Shown one piece after another: positions 44,475 to 52,319 of a stretch of DNA of 64,000 nt; within the stretch, counting starts at the first letter, position 1, and every line of letters begins with the position of its first letter. This DNA comes from Flavobacteriales bacterium (GTDB lineage: Bacteria; Bacteroidota; Bacteroidia; CAIKAF01). Location of the stretch: contig JAKRSD010000020.1 in the NCBI GenBank assembly GCA_022402535.1, positions 409,341 to 473,340 of the forward strand, in the 5' to 3' direction. The translations under genes and the position numbers were made by a program. The notes under the pieces were generated by a model. It searched no databases. It was not told the origin of the DNA and saw only the letters and a program-made list of their open reading frames with translations.

Positions 44475-45782
44475 ATGAGCAATATTGTAGCGATAGTAGG
44501 CCGCCCCAATGTAGGCAAATCAACGCTGTTTAACCGTCTTACGGAATCTCAGCAGGCCATCACCAACGATACACCCGGCACCACGCGCGACCGCCATTAC
44601 GGCAAATGCGAATGGGGGGGCAGAAGTTTTACGCTTATAGACACGGGCGGATACATCAGCGGTTCGGAAGATATATTTGAAACCGAAATCAACAAACAGG
44701 TAAAAATTGCCGTGGATGAGGCCGATGTGGTCATTTTTTTGGTGGATACCCGCACCGGAATCACCGATTTGGATGAAGCCGTAGCCAAACTACTCAGAAA
44801 GTCGTCTAAAAAAATCATTCTGGCCGCAAACAAAGTGGACAACTCGAACATGAGTCTTTCCACGGCTGAGTTTTATGCCTTCGGCATGGGAGAGGTGTTT
44901 GCCCTATCTTCTATCAGCGGAAGCGGAACGGGCGAATTGCTGGATGAAATTATAGCAAAACTCCCGCCCGATGTGGAAGAAGAAATTATTGACATTCCCC
45001 GGTTTGCCGTGGTGGGCCGTCCCAATGTGGGCAAATCATCGCTGGTAAACGCCCTTTTAGGAAGAGAACAGCACATCGTTACTCCTATTGCGGGCACCAC
45101 GCGCGATACCATACACACACGCTATCAGCAGTTCGGATTTGATTTTTATCTGGTGGATACGGCAGGCTTACGTAAAAAAAGTAAAGTGTCGGAAGACATT
45201 GAATTTTACTCGGTCATGCGTACCATCAGGGCCATTGAAGCCTGCGATGTTGCCCTGTTGATGCTGGATGCCACCCAGGGAATTGAAGCACAGGATTTGA
45301 ATATTCTTCATCTGATAGAAAAGAACAACAAAGGCCTGGTAATACTCGTAAACAAATGGGATTTGGTAGAAAAAGACCATAAATCTACCGAAGAATATTC
45401 GCGGTTGATTTTAGAAAGAATAGCCCCGTTTACCGATGTGCCCATCATTTTCACGTCTGCCGTTACCAAACAACGGGTTATAAAATCACTCGAAGAGGCC
45501 CTAAAAGTTTACGAAAACCGAAAAAGAAGAATTATTACCAGCGAGCTGAACGAATTTTTGCAGGAAGCTATTGATAATTTTCCGCCCCCTGCCACCAAGG
45601 GCAAACTCATTCATATCAAATATGTAACGCAGTTGCCCAATCAGGCCTGTCCTACGTTTGTTTTTTTCAGCAATTCGCCCCAGTATATAAAAGATCCCTA
45701 TAAAAGATATCTGGAGAATCGTTTACGCGAAAAATTCAATTTCCGTGGCACGCCCATCCGCATGTTCATGCGGCAAAAATAG
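44475..45782 (+). CDS. der: GTPase Der (EngA), double G domain
   Basis: 435 residues from the ATG at 44475 ([17 protein letters not shown]); the frame extends 15 codons into era but that start is unlike the family. Two tandem GTPase domains: GRPNVGKST with DTGG and NKVD, then GRPNVGKSS with [10 protein letters not shown] and NKWD, and a C-terminal KH-like domain ending [11 protein letters not shown]. Needed for 50S subunit maturation. It converges with the small Cys-rich protein gene, 2 bp apart. Confidence 0.97.
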   Translation: MSNIVAIVGRPNVGKSTLFNRLTESQQAITNDTPGTTRDRHYGKCEWGGRSFTLIDTGGYISGSEDIFETEINKQVKIAVDEADVVIFLVDTRTGITDLDEAVAKLLRKSSKKIILAANKVDNSNMSLSTAEFYAFGMGEVFALSSISGSGTGELLDEIIAKLPPDVEEEIIDIPRFAVVGRPNVGKSSLVNALLGREQHIVTPIAGTTRDTIHTRYQQFGFDFYLVDTAGLRKKSKVSEDIEFYSVMRTIRAIEACDVALLMLDATQGIEAQDLNILHLIEKNNKGLVILVNKWDLVEKDHKSTEEYSRLILERIAPFTDVPIIFTSAVTKQRVIKSLEEALKVYENRKRRIITSELNEFLQEAIDNFPPPATKGKLIHIKYVTQLPNQACPTFVFFSNSPQYIKDPYKRYLENRLREKFNFRGTPIRMFMRQK

Positions 45783-45784
45783 TA

Positions 45785-45985
45785 TCAGGATTTCGCTTCG
45801 TTATTCTTGCACTGTTCCTCAGGTTTGGCACCACAAAGGCTGCACGATTCACCTTCGGCATTCAAAAATGGGCTTTGACTGGCGCAGGTTCCCGCGAATT
45901 TGCCGTCCTTTTTAAACAAAAGTTTTACCGCAATCCCCGCAAAGGCAATACCCAAAAGACCTATGGTGAGCAAAAGAAGCTTCAT
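45785..45985 (-). CDS. Small Cys-rich membrane-anchored protein
   Basis: 66 residues. One N-terminal membrane helix (about 2-24), then FKKDGKFAGTCAS followed by CSLCGAKPEEQCK, giving four Cys arranged as a possible metal or disulfide site. Similar short proteins are widespread in Bacteroidota without known function. A well-formed promoter (TTG-N20-TACCTTTG) lies directly upstream. Confidence 0.75.
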   Translation of the reverse strand: MKLLLLTIGLLGIAFAGIAVKLLFKKDGKFAGTCASQSPFLNAEGESCSLCGAKPEEQCKNNEAKS

Positions 45986-46002
45986 TTCGAATTAATTTTT
46001 GG

Positions 46003-46033
46003 CAAAGGTAGGGGGTAAAGCTTGAAATAGCAA
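46003..46033 (-). promoter_or_regulatory. Promoter of the small Cys-rich protein gene
   Basis: On the minus strand TTG (46031-46033), 20-bp spacer, TACCTTTG (46003-46010); the ATG follows 17 bp downstream. Confidence 0.7.
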
Positions 46034-46140
46034 CGTAAAAATAAAGTGCCGAAGAATAGGAATTAAGAACCAAGAACCAAGATGACACGACCCAACATAA
46101 AAACAGCGAAACAAAAGAACATAAAAACAATTCCCCTAAT

Positions 46141-47067
46141 TTAAATATAGTTATCCGCCCAACTGAAGTATCGTTGTTTAATCGGTTCGCTTTCCTGCTT
46201 TATAAACGCCAGAAAAGCCTGTGCCACAGGTGAAATTCTTTTATCTTTTAGCCATACCAGATTCCATTCAGAAAGAATCGGCAAACCCTGAATGGGAATA
46301 ATTTGCAGCTGACCGTACAACAATTCGTTTTTAATTCCAATCAGCGGCATTACCGAATAGCCCAAACCGGCAATAACCGCCTGTTTCACAGCTTCGTTAG
46401 AGGTAAGCTCAATTTTTTTGTACACCGAAAGACCGTTTGCTTTTAAGTATCCTTCCATAACCTGCCGTGTGGCCGACCCCTTTTCCCGAAAAATCAGGGG
46501 AACGCTTTCCAGATAAGCCGGCTTACGTTTTTTGTTGTTCTGCTTTTCCCCGGCTCCGCCAATCAGCAGAAGCCGGTTTTGCATTAAACCCACCTTATTC
46601 AATGAAAGGTGTTCGGGCAGAATGGAAACAAGCGAAAAGTCTACTTCGTTGTTTTCCAAATCTTCTACTACTTTGGCTTTATTGGTCACATTAAGCGAAA
46701 GCTCCACGGCTGGGTGCGCCTTCAAAAAATTGGACAAATAATAGGGGATAATATATTTACCCGTGGACACCACCGATATTTTTAATTTTCCGGTTAACAG
46801 ACCTTTGAATGAAGAAGCCTTTACGTTTAATTCAGCTAAATCATGTAATACTTGTTCTGCGGTTTTAGCCATTTCTTTCCCAAAATCGGTGATAAAAATC
46901 CGCTTGTTGATGACTTCCGTAAGGGGAACATCAAACTGATTTTGAAAATTTTTTAGCTGAATAGACACCGCAGGCTGGGTTAAATGTAACTCATCTGCAG
47001 CCTTTGTAATACTCTGACATTCTGCAACCTTAAGAAAGATTCGTAGCTGATTAATGGTAAAGTTCAT
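46141..47067 (-). CDS. LysR-family regulator, CbbR/CmpR-like, divergent from SbtA-like operon
   Basis: 308 residues. Winged helix-turn-helix LysR N-terminus (NQLRIFLKVAECQSITKAADELHLTQPAVSIQLKNFQ in pieces, residues 5-45) and a periplasmic-binding-fold effector domain (about 90-300). The N-terminal sequence is closest in my recollection to CbbR/CmpR-type regulators of carbon fixation and inorganic carbon uptake. It is transcribed away from a small membrane protein gene and the SbtA-like bicarbonate transporter, with 84 bp between starts, so it very likely controls that operon (inference from divergence). Confidence 0.9.
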   Translation of the reverse strand: MNFTINQLRIFLKVAECQSITKAADELHLTQPAVSIQLKNFQNQFDVPLTEVINKRIFITDFGKEMAKTAEQVLHDLAELNVKASSFKGLLTGKLKISVVSTGKYIIPYYLSNFLKAHPAVELSLNVTNKAKVVEDLENNEVDFSLVSILPEHLSLNKVGLMQNRLLLIGGAGEKQNNKKRKPAYLESVPLIFREKGSATRQVMEGYLKANGLSVYKKIELTSNEAVKQAVIAGLGYSVMPLIGIKNELLYGQLQIIPIQGLPILSEWNLVWLKDKRISPVAQAFLAFIKQESEPIKQRYFSWADNYI

Positions 47068-47151
47068 AAATAGTTTTTATTATATGTATTACGAAGTTAA
47101 ATAAAAGATTATGAAAAAAGCGCTACATATTTGCCAAGCAATAAAGAAAAT

Positions 47152-47349
47152 ATGAAGCGATCGGGAATTATAGGAATTTGTGTCTTGTTATCCATTCAAT
47201 TATTGGCTCTTGTTTTAAGTTTTAGGTTAGAAAATGCGGCACATAGTCATCTGTGTGCCGCATTTTGCATTGTGATAGGAGCCATAATGTATTCGTATCT
47301 GATTTACCAACTAAACCATACAGAATCATGGAAAAAATACAGGAAGTAA
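47152..47349 (+). CDS. Small two-helix membrane protein at the head of the SbtA-like operon
   Basis: 65 residues from the ATG at 47152 (an extension to 47131 would need TTG). Two hydrophobic helices, about 4-21 and 29-49, and a polar basic tail. No family recognised. Its end overlaps the next ORF by 22 bp, and it is divergent from the LysR gene, so it is probably the first cistron of the transporter operon. Confidence 0.6.
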   Translation: MKRSGIIGICVLLSIQLLALVLSFRLENAAHSHLCAAFCIVIGAIMYSYLIYQLNHTESWKKYRK

Positions 47350-47639
47350 AACTTGTGGCGGGCACGTTTAGTGTGGAAGAGGCTAAAGAAATCGTGGTAC
47401 GTTTATTAAACGATAAAATAAACTTTCATAAGCTGAAAAACTACAGTTATTATGAACAAAACGGAGCCCCGCTGAAATCTTCAGCTCAAAGAATAGATAC
47501 CCTTGTAGAAGAGCGAACAAAGGTGTTCGAGTATTTAAGCACGCTTGATGAAAACGACCAGGTTGTTTTAGATGCCCACATTTTCATGAAGAAAACAACA
47601 AAACAGAATGAACCGGCCAGTGAGCCGCAATCTTTATAA
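47328..47639 (+). CDS. Conserved hypothetical small soluble protein
   Basis: 103 residues from the ATG at 47328. No membrane segment. The beginning KLVAGTFSVEEAKEIVVRLLNDKINFHKLKNYSYYEQNG in pieces (GTFS-EEAKE, KINFH-LKN) matches a small Bacteroidota family of unknown function. It is not PII-like, so it is not an SbtB homologue by sequence, although it occupies a similar place next to the transporter gene. Overlaps the upstream gene by 22 bp and precedes the transporter by 41 bp. Confidence 0.72.
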   Translation: MEKIQEVKLVAGTFSVEEAKEIVVRLLNDKINFHKLKNYSYYEQNGAPLKSSAQRIDTLVEERTKVFEYLSTLDENDQVVLDAHIFMKKTTKQNEPASEPQSL

Positions 47640-47656
47640 AACGTACAATAATATCA

Positions 47657-47674
47657 ACTCGTTTAAGAACGAGT
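47657..47674 (+). promoter_or_regulatory. Hairpin directly before the SbtA-like start codon
   Basis: ACTCGTT-TAAG-AACGAGT, perfect 7-bp stem with a 4-nt loop, ending 6 bp before the ATG at 47681. It could modulate translation or mRNA processing of the transporter; no T run, so not a terminator. Confidence 0.5.
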
Positions 47675-47680
47675 GAAAAA

Positions 47681-48643
47681 ATGAATTTATCACTGATTAC
47701 GGAAAACCTGACCAATCCGGCGCTCTTGTTTTTTGTGTTGGGATTTGTGGCGGTCTATTTAAAAAGCGACTTAGAAATTCCATCAAACTCCTCCAAATTT
47801 ATTTCCATGTATCTTCTTTTCAGCATTGGCTTTAAAGGAGGTCAGGAATTATCTCACGAAACCTTTTCGATGGAAGTCATCACGCCTATTGTGTTAGGGG
47901 TGATAATTTCCGCAGCCATTCCGGTGTATGTGTTTTTTATAGCCCGAAGAAAACTGAATGTGTTTGACTCCGGGGCCGTTGCCGCGGCATATGGCTCTAT
48001 CAGCGCGGTTACCTTTGTGACGGCGGTGAGTTTTGTTGAAGCCAAAGGGTTGTTGGTAAAAGGACACATGGTGGCGCTCATGGCTTTGATGGAAGCTCCG
48101 GCAATCATTATGGGCCTGTTGTTGATTTCATTTTTTAATCGCGAACAGGGGGCTGTTGCCGGCAAACGCGATGCCGTAAAGCACTCTTTGACCAATGGCA
48201 GTGTTCTGCTGATTATAGGAAGCCTTATCATCGGTTTCTTAGCCAATGCCAAACAGGCCGAAGGGATTAAACCGTTTACCACCGATATCTTTAAAGGTTT
48301 TTTGGCCATTTTTTTATTGGACATGGGAATAACCAGCGGCAGAAACTTTAAACACTTTCGCTCTTATGGGTATTTCCCGGTATTTTTTGCCTTGCTGATT
48401 CCTTTGTTTAACGGCATTTGGGTTTCCCTGTTCAGTGGTTTGTTTTTAACAGACAGAGTAGACCGTTTTATCCTATCTATTCTGGCGGCAAGCGCCTCAT
48501 ACATTGCTGTTCCGGCTGCCATGAAGGTGGCCGTTCCCAAGGCAAATGCCGGGTTGTTTATTCCCATGGCTCTGGCGATTACTTTTCCGGTGAATATTAC
48601 CCTGGGCATGCCCATTTACTACTATCTCACTTCAGCCTTTTAA
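47681..48643 (+). CDS. sbtA: SbtA-like sodium-dependent bicarbonate transporter
   Basis: 320-residue integral membrane protein with about ten helices in two inverted halves. Family marks include the N-terminal ALLFFVLGFVAVYLKSDLEIP, LLFSIGFKGGQEL, the AAAYGSISAVTFVTA and MVALMALMEAPAIIMGLLL stretches, and KVAVPKANAGLFIPMALAITFPVN near the C-terminus, as in cyanobacterial SbtA (DUF897), which imports bicarbonate with sodium. In a heterotroph it may supply bicarbonate for anaplerotic carboxylation (inference). The divergent LysR gene is the likely regulator; a hairpin precedes the start. Confidence 0.87.
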   Translation: MNLSLITENLTNPALLFFVLGFVAVYLKSDLEIPSNSSKFISMYLLFSIGFKGGQELSHETFSMEVITPIVLGVIISAAIPVYVFFIARRKLNVFDSGAVAAAYGSISAVTFVTAVSFVEAKGLLVKGHMVALMALMEAPAIIMGLLLISFFNREQGAVAGKRDAVKHSLTNGSVLLIIGSLIIGFLANAKQAEGIKPFTTDIFKGFLAIFLLDMGITSGRNFKHFRSYGYFPVFFALLIPLFNGIWVSLFSGLFLTDRVDRFILSILAASASYIAVPAAMKVAVPKANAGLFIPMALAITFPVNITLGMPIYYYLTSAF

Positions 48644-48703
48644 AAGTAAACGCCTCACTTATTGGCATAAAATCCCCAACTTCGTCCATGAAAACAAGAT
48701 ATT

Positions 48704-49048
48704 ATGGAAGAGTTGAACAGGCTTTCTATCGATGAGGCACAAACCCGGGTAGATGAATGGATAAAAACGGTTGGCGTGCGCTATTATTCGGAATTAACCA
48801 ATATGGCTGTATTAACCGAAGAAGTGGGCGAACTGGCCCGGATTATGGCCAGAACCTATGGCGATCAGTCGTTTAAAAAATCCGATTTAGAAAAAAACCT
48901 GGCCGACGAGATGGCCGACATTCTGTTTGTATTGATTTGTCTGGCAAACCAAACCGGCGTAAACCTGACGGAAGCCTTTCATAAAAATCTGGAAAAGAAA
49001 ACCCGACGGGATGCCGAAAGGCATAAAAACAATCCGAAGCTAAAGTAA
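48704..49048 (+). CDS. MazG-like nucleotide pyrophosphohydrolase
   Basis: 114-residue all-alpha NTP-PPase. The metal-binding EExxE...ExxD pattern is visible: TEEVGELAR (residues ~38-46) and DEMADILFVLICLAN (~68-82). It hydrolyses a nucleoside triphosphate to monophosphate plus PPi, a house-cleaning role. It converges with the catalase-like gene, 5 bp between stops. Confidence 0.88.
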   Translation: MEELNRLSIDEAQTRVDEWIKTVGVRYYSELTNMAVLTEEVGELARIMARTYGDQSFKKSDLEKNLADEMADILFVLICLANQTGVNLTEAFHKNLEKKTRRDAERHKNNPKLK

Positions 49049-49053
49049 GCGAG

Positions 49054-50154
49054 CTATTTTCCCCAGTCTGATACATTCCGGTTATCGTTATCCGGAATTT
49101 CGGGCGGAACTCCCCAAAACCAATATGACCACATTCTTGCTTTTCTGGCAATTTCAGAATGGGCCCGCAGATAGTTGAGTGAATTATAATCGAAAATAGA
49201 TTTTGCGGGAAGTACACCCAGAGTTTTGGGCATGTTGTTTACAGAAAATCCCATCCGCGTACTTTCTTTCCAATCCAACACTTCCGTAATTTCAATTACA
49301 CCCAAGTCCTGCCACGGAAAAATTTGTTCATCCCACAAAATCATGTTATTAAACACCTCCGGGTCATCATCATCCTGTGCAATTCGGGTTTGAATCTGCA
49401 GGCGGTATTTGGCGCCTTCTCTTTTCACCCGGTCTTCGTATTCGTATTTCAAAAAATTACGCCCCCGGGTTTCGTGCGGCAACACCCGCTGATTGCTCAT
49501 ATCCCAGTCGCTGGGATTGTTGTCTATTCCCGACTCCGGTTCATCATCAAACGGTTTTACCCGGTATTTTGCGTACCGTTTGATACCATCTTTTCCCACA
49601 AAAAGAAAGGGCGTTTTGGAGTAATAATGCACATTGTGAAATGATGTGGCATGGCGCCTTACTGCCTGTTGCGCTCCTTTTAGGCCTTCAGGATACAGTC
49701 GGTTATATTCTACATATTCAACGCCCCATTTTTCTTTGCGCATGGAGCCGAATTTCAAAAAGCTGGCGGCAGACCAAAACAGGCTCGTCTGCCCGGAGTT
49801 CATTTCAATATCAAATGGACTTTTAAATCGGTTGTGCGAAAGTTTAATGGAAATGCTGCGGATGCAGTTCATGGCATCATCTAAAAAAGTGGCTGATGCA
49901 TGACGCACCCTAACCGGAAACACTTTTCCTGCCGCATAAAACGGATGTTCAGGAAATTCGGGGTTGCCTACTATTTTCATTTGCCCCTGACCGGCAATGC
50001 CGTTATTGTGGCTCATGCGCGAACGGTAGGGAAAACTCAGAAAAATGGCCAGCATCCAACCGAATGCTTTGGCCGTAATCCAAAGGACAAACAAATCAAT
50101 CCATAACCGGATTCGGTTTCGGATAATTCTATACAGGGAGAGTTTTTTGGTCAT
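49054..50154 (-). CDS. Catalase-related heme protein (allene oxide synthase/hydroperoxide lyase-like), membrane-anchored
   Basis: 366 residues. An N-terminal hydrophobic helix (about 17-40) suggests membrane anchoring. The remainder resembles the catalase-fold heme domain of coral allene oxide synthase and of bacterial catalase-related proteins: distal His85 in VRVRHAS, an aromatic NVHYYSKTPFLFVGKDG stretch, and the proximal RxxxY motif Arg340-Tyr344 in ARMWSYW, the Tyr being the axial heme ligand. Such enzymes rearrange or cleave fatty-acid hydroperoxides made by lipoxygenases. The lipoxygenase gene lies 5 bp upstream, the strongest support for that role. The residue before His85 is Arg, unlike catalase (Val) or coral AOS (Thr), so the exact reaction is open. 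Confidence 0.78.
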   Translation of the reverse strand: MTKKLSLYRIIRNRIRLWIDLFVLWITAKAFGWMLAIFLSFPYRSRMSHNNGIAGQGQMKIVGNPEFPEHPFYAAGKVFPVRVRHASATFLDDAMNCIRSISIKLSHNRFKSPFDIEMNSGQTSLFWSAASFLKFGSMRKEKWGVEYVEYNRLYPEGLKGAQQAVRRHATSFHNVHYYSKTPFLFVGKDGIKRYAKYRVKPFDDEPESGIDNNPSDWDMSNQRVLPHETRGRNFLKYEYEDRVKREGAKYRLQIQTRIAQDDDDPEVFNNMILWDEQIFPWQDLGVIEITEVLDWKESTRMGFSVNNMPKTLGVLPAKSIFDYNSLNYLRAHSEIARKARMWSYWFWGVPPEIPDNDNRNVSDWGK

Positions 50155-50159
50155 GGCGA

Positions 50160-52319
50160 TTAAATATTCGTTCGGGACTCAATATTATCAATGTTCACAC
50201 CCAGATCAGAAAACGCTTTTCTGTGTACCTCAAGCCGTTTTTTAAACTCGGGGTTAATGTCATGTTCTTCATTCCGTGTGATAAAGCCATACTCCGTGCG
50301 GGAAAGGAAGTTGGTGAAGAAAAGCATCTGGGTACTTCGCGTTAAATCGGGCGCAATAGACAACTCCGATTCAGGTTGTAGTACACCTTCCGGTTTTTCG
50401 CTGAAGCGCAAGCCGCCACAGTTGTATAACACTTCGCCCATATCGTCGTATTGGTGTTCGTTTATCCAGGTGTGCATAAAGGTGGCCATCATAATCATAT
50501 AGCTGCATGCCTGTTTCAGACCGTTCCAGTCGGTTTCGTTGTATTCTTCGGAAAGCGTGAGCGGCGAAACCGCTTTCAGCTCTCCGTTGCGTACCTGGCG
50601 GTTTTTGTTTTTTTCGAAACCGTACTGTCCGCAATAGTATGTAAGCCGGTTTTGTGCCAGATGTTTTTCTTCAGGAGACAAGCTGTCAAGATTTACATCG
50701 GATAGAAAAACCGGAACCGCGTTGTTCACCAAATCTTCAGACATGCGGTAAATTTCTTTCCAGTATTTTTTAATTCCGTCTTCCTTTTCGGCAAAAAACC
50801 AGTCCACATATTCTGTAACCACATTCCAAAATAAGTTTTCGGCCCGGGCCAGGGTATGGGCTTCACTCAATACCCGCATCGGTTTCCATCCGTTCCAATC
50901 CAATACGCCCATCACATCTTTATTGCGCAGTTGAAGGCCCTCGTAGGTAAGGGCCGTGGCGCTGGGAATATATTCCTGCAAGAGCATTTTGTCCGCACTG
51001 TGGTTTATGAGAACTACTTCTTTCAGGTGGGGTAAAAGCAATTCAGAAAGCGGATTCAGCCGAAGGTTTCTGTAGGCTGCAATGGCGTATTGTTCAGTGT
51101 TGAGATGGGTGCCGCAAAAGTGTTCATCCACTTCGGTTGAAAAGCCTCCGTTAACGCGGGCAATACGTTTGGCATAAAGCCATTTGTCTCCACTTTCGGG
51201 CGTAAATAGGTGTTTTTGCCAAGGGTTTTTATCAATTGCGTTGAGCGGTCCGGTCAGATGAATTTCAACAGGTGTGGGTAGTCCGTTTTCTTTGATACGG
51301 AATTTAATTTCTGCTGTGGGTAGCGCGTATTCATTGTTGTGCGGATAATTACACACACCAAAATATTTTATCCAATACATACCCGGCTCTGTTGGGTCGG
51401 GTTCAAAATACCCCCTGTTCATGCCATTCATCATGCGCAAACCAAACCACTCGTCGCTGCGGGTATATCCGGGCAGTTTTTTTTCGATGCAAACGGTAAG
51501 GCTTTCCGGATAATCGTTCTGAATATCCTGTAACGAAATGGTTTCGGGTGCCAGTTTAATCTGTTCCAGATGTTTGATCTTGGTAAGTTCTATAGGAAGA
51601 ATTTGCGCGATGAGCGCATCCTTTCGCCCCTGAGAATATTTTTGGGGCGCATCTTTGTCGTGGTCCTTAATAACCACCCTGGGCACCATGGTATCGGTCC
51701 GGTATTCCCACAAAAACAAACGGACGGTCCGCAAATTATACGACATACCGATTAAATCTTTTTTGCGTATAGGCAATACCTTGAAGCGCTCTTCGTGCAG
51801 TTTTAGCAACCCTCCATCGTAATAGGTGTGGGTAAACTGATATACTTCGGCCTGCACTTTTTTTATTTTCCAACTTCGGGCGGTACGTAAGTCAAATGGC
51901 AGAACAAAGTTTCCTTCATAATCAGAATAAGCTTCGCTTAGTTTGCGCCATTGAAGCCACCAGGTTCTGGCCCAAAACTCTATTTTAAGGTGGTGAATAG
52001 GAACATCCAACTCGTTGCGATGCGCATACCTGAGTGTTCCCACGATGCGGGTGTTTTTGTGTTCGCCCCATATTTTGGGTCTTCTGGGAAACAGACTGTG
52101 CCAGATGCGCACAAAAAAGTCGCGCACTTTTTCATAAACCAGATATAGGAACTCCAGCGTGATGGTAATGGGGCTTGAAATAATTTTTGAACGACCCACT
52201 TCCAGGTGGTTAATGCTTCGGAGTTTAGGCCCGAAAAAGCCGTCGTTATATTGATATCCGATACGGGTTTTTTCGTGACATTCTTTACAGATTTCCTGCG
52301 GATTTTTTTCTGTACTCAT
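50160..52319 (-). CDS. Lipoxygenase (bacterial, full-length iron centre)
   Basis: 719-residue dioxygenase that would insert O2 into polyunsaturated fatty acids to give hydroperoxides. All five iron ligands are present: His400 and His405 (HFCGTH, H-x4-H), His616 and Asn620 (HTWIN, H-x3-N) and the C-terminal Ile719; the NPLSELLLPHLKEVVLIN block after the first pair is also typical. The N-terminal ~200 residues lack a clear PLAT domain; 89-185 look like a beta-sandwich (transthyretin-like). A CKECH motif at 11-15 is probably not a c-type heme site as no export signal exists. The start overlaps the sensor stop (TGATG), and the catalase-like gene follows after 5 bp. Confidence 0.9.
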   Translation of the reverse strand: MSTEKNPQEICKECHEKTRIGYQYNDGFFGPKLRSINHLEVGRSKIISSPITITLEFLYLVYEKVRDFFVRIWHSLFPRRPKIWGEHKNTRIVGTLRYAHRNELDVPIHHLKIEFWARTWWLQWRKLSEAYSDYEGNFVLPFDLRTARSWKIKKVQAEVYQFTHTYYDGGLLKLHEERFKVLPIRKKDLIGMSYNLRTVRLFLWEYRTDTMVPRVVIKDHDKDAPQKYSQGRKDALIAQILPIELTKIKHLEQIKLAPETISLQDIQNDYPESLTVCIEKKLPGYTRSDEWFGLRMMNGMNRGYFEPDPTEPGMYWIKYFGVCNYPHNNEYALPTAEIKFRIKENGLPTPVEIHLTGPLNAIDKNPWQKHLFTPESGDKWLYAKRIARVNGGFSTEVDEHFCGTHLNTEQYAIAAYRNLRLNPLSELLLPHLKEVVLINHSADKMLLQEYIPSATALTYEGLQLRNKDVMGVLDWNGWKPMRVLSEAHTLARAENLFWNVVTEYVDWFFAEKEDGIKKYWKEIYRMSEDLVNNAVPVFLSDVNLDSLSPEEKHLAQNRLTYYCGQYGFEKNKNRQVRNGELKAVSPLTLSEEYNETDWNGLKQACSYMIMMATFMHTWINEHQYDDMGEVLYNCGGLRFSEKPEGVLQPESELSIAPDLTRSTQMLFFTNFLSRTEYGFITRNEEHDINPEFKKRLEVHRKAFSDLGVNIDNIESRTNI

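Noticed and set aside
47328-47639. SbtB (PII-like) annotation for the small gene before the transporter
   Set aside because: No PII T-loop or nucleotide-binding pattern; the sequence fits a different small Bacteroidota family.
50160-52319. CKECH motif at lipoxygenase residues 11-15 as a c-type heme site
   Set aside because: No signal peptide or membrane export signal precedes it, and cytoplasmic proteins do not receive c-type heme; treated as coincidental or a metal site.
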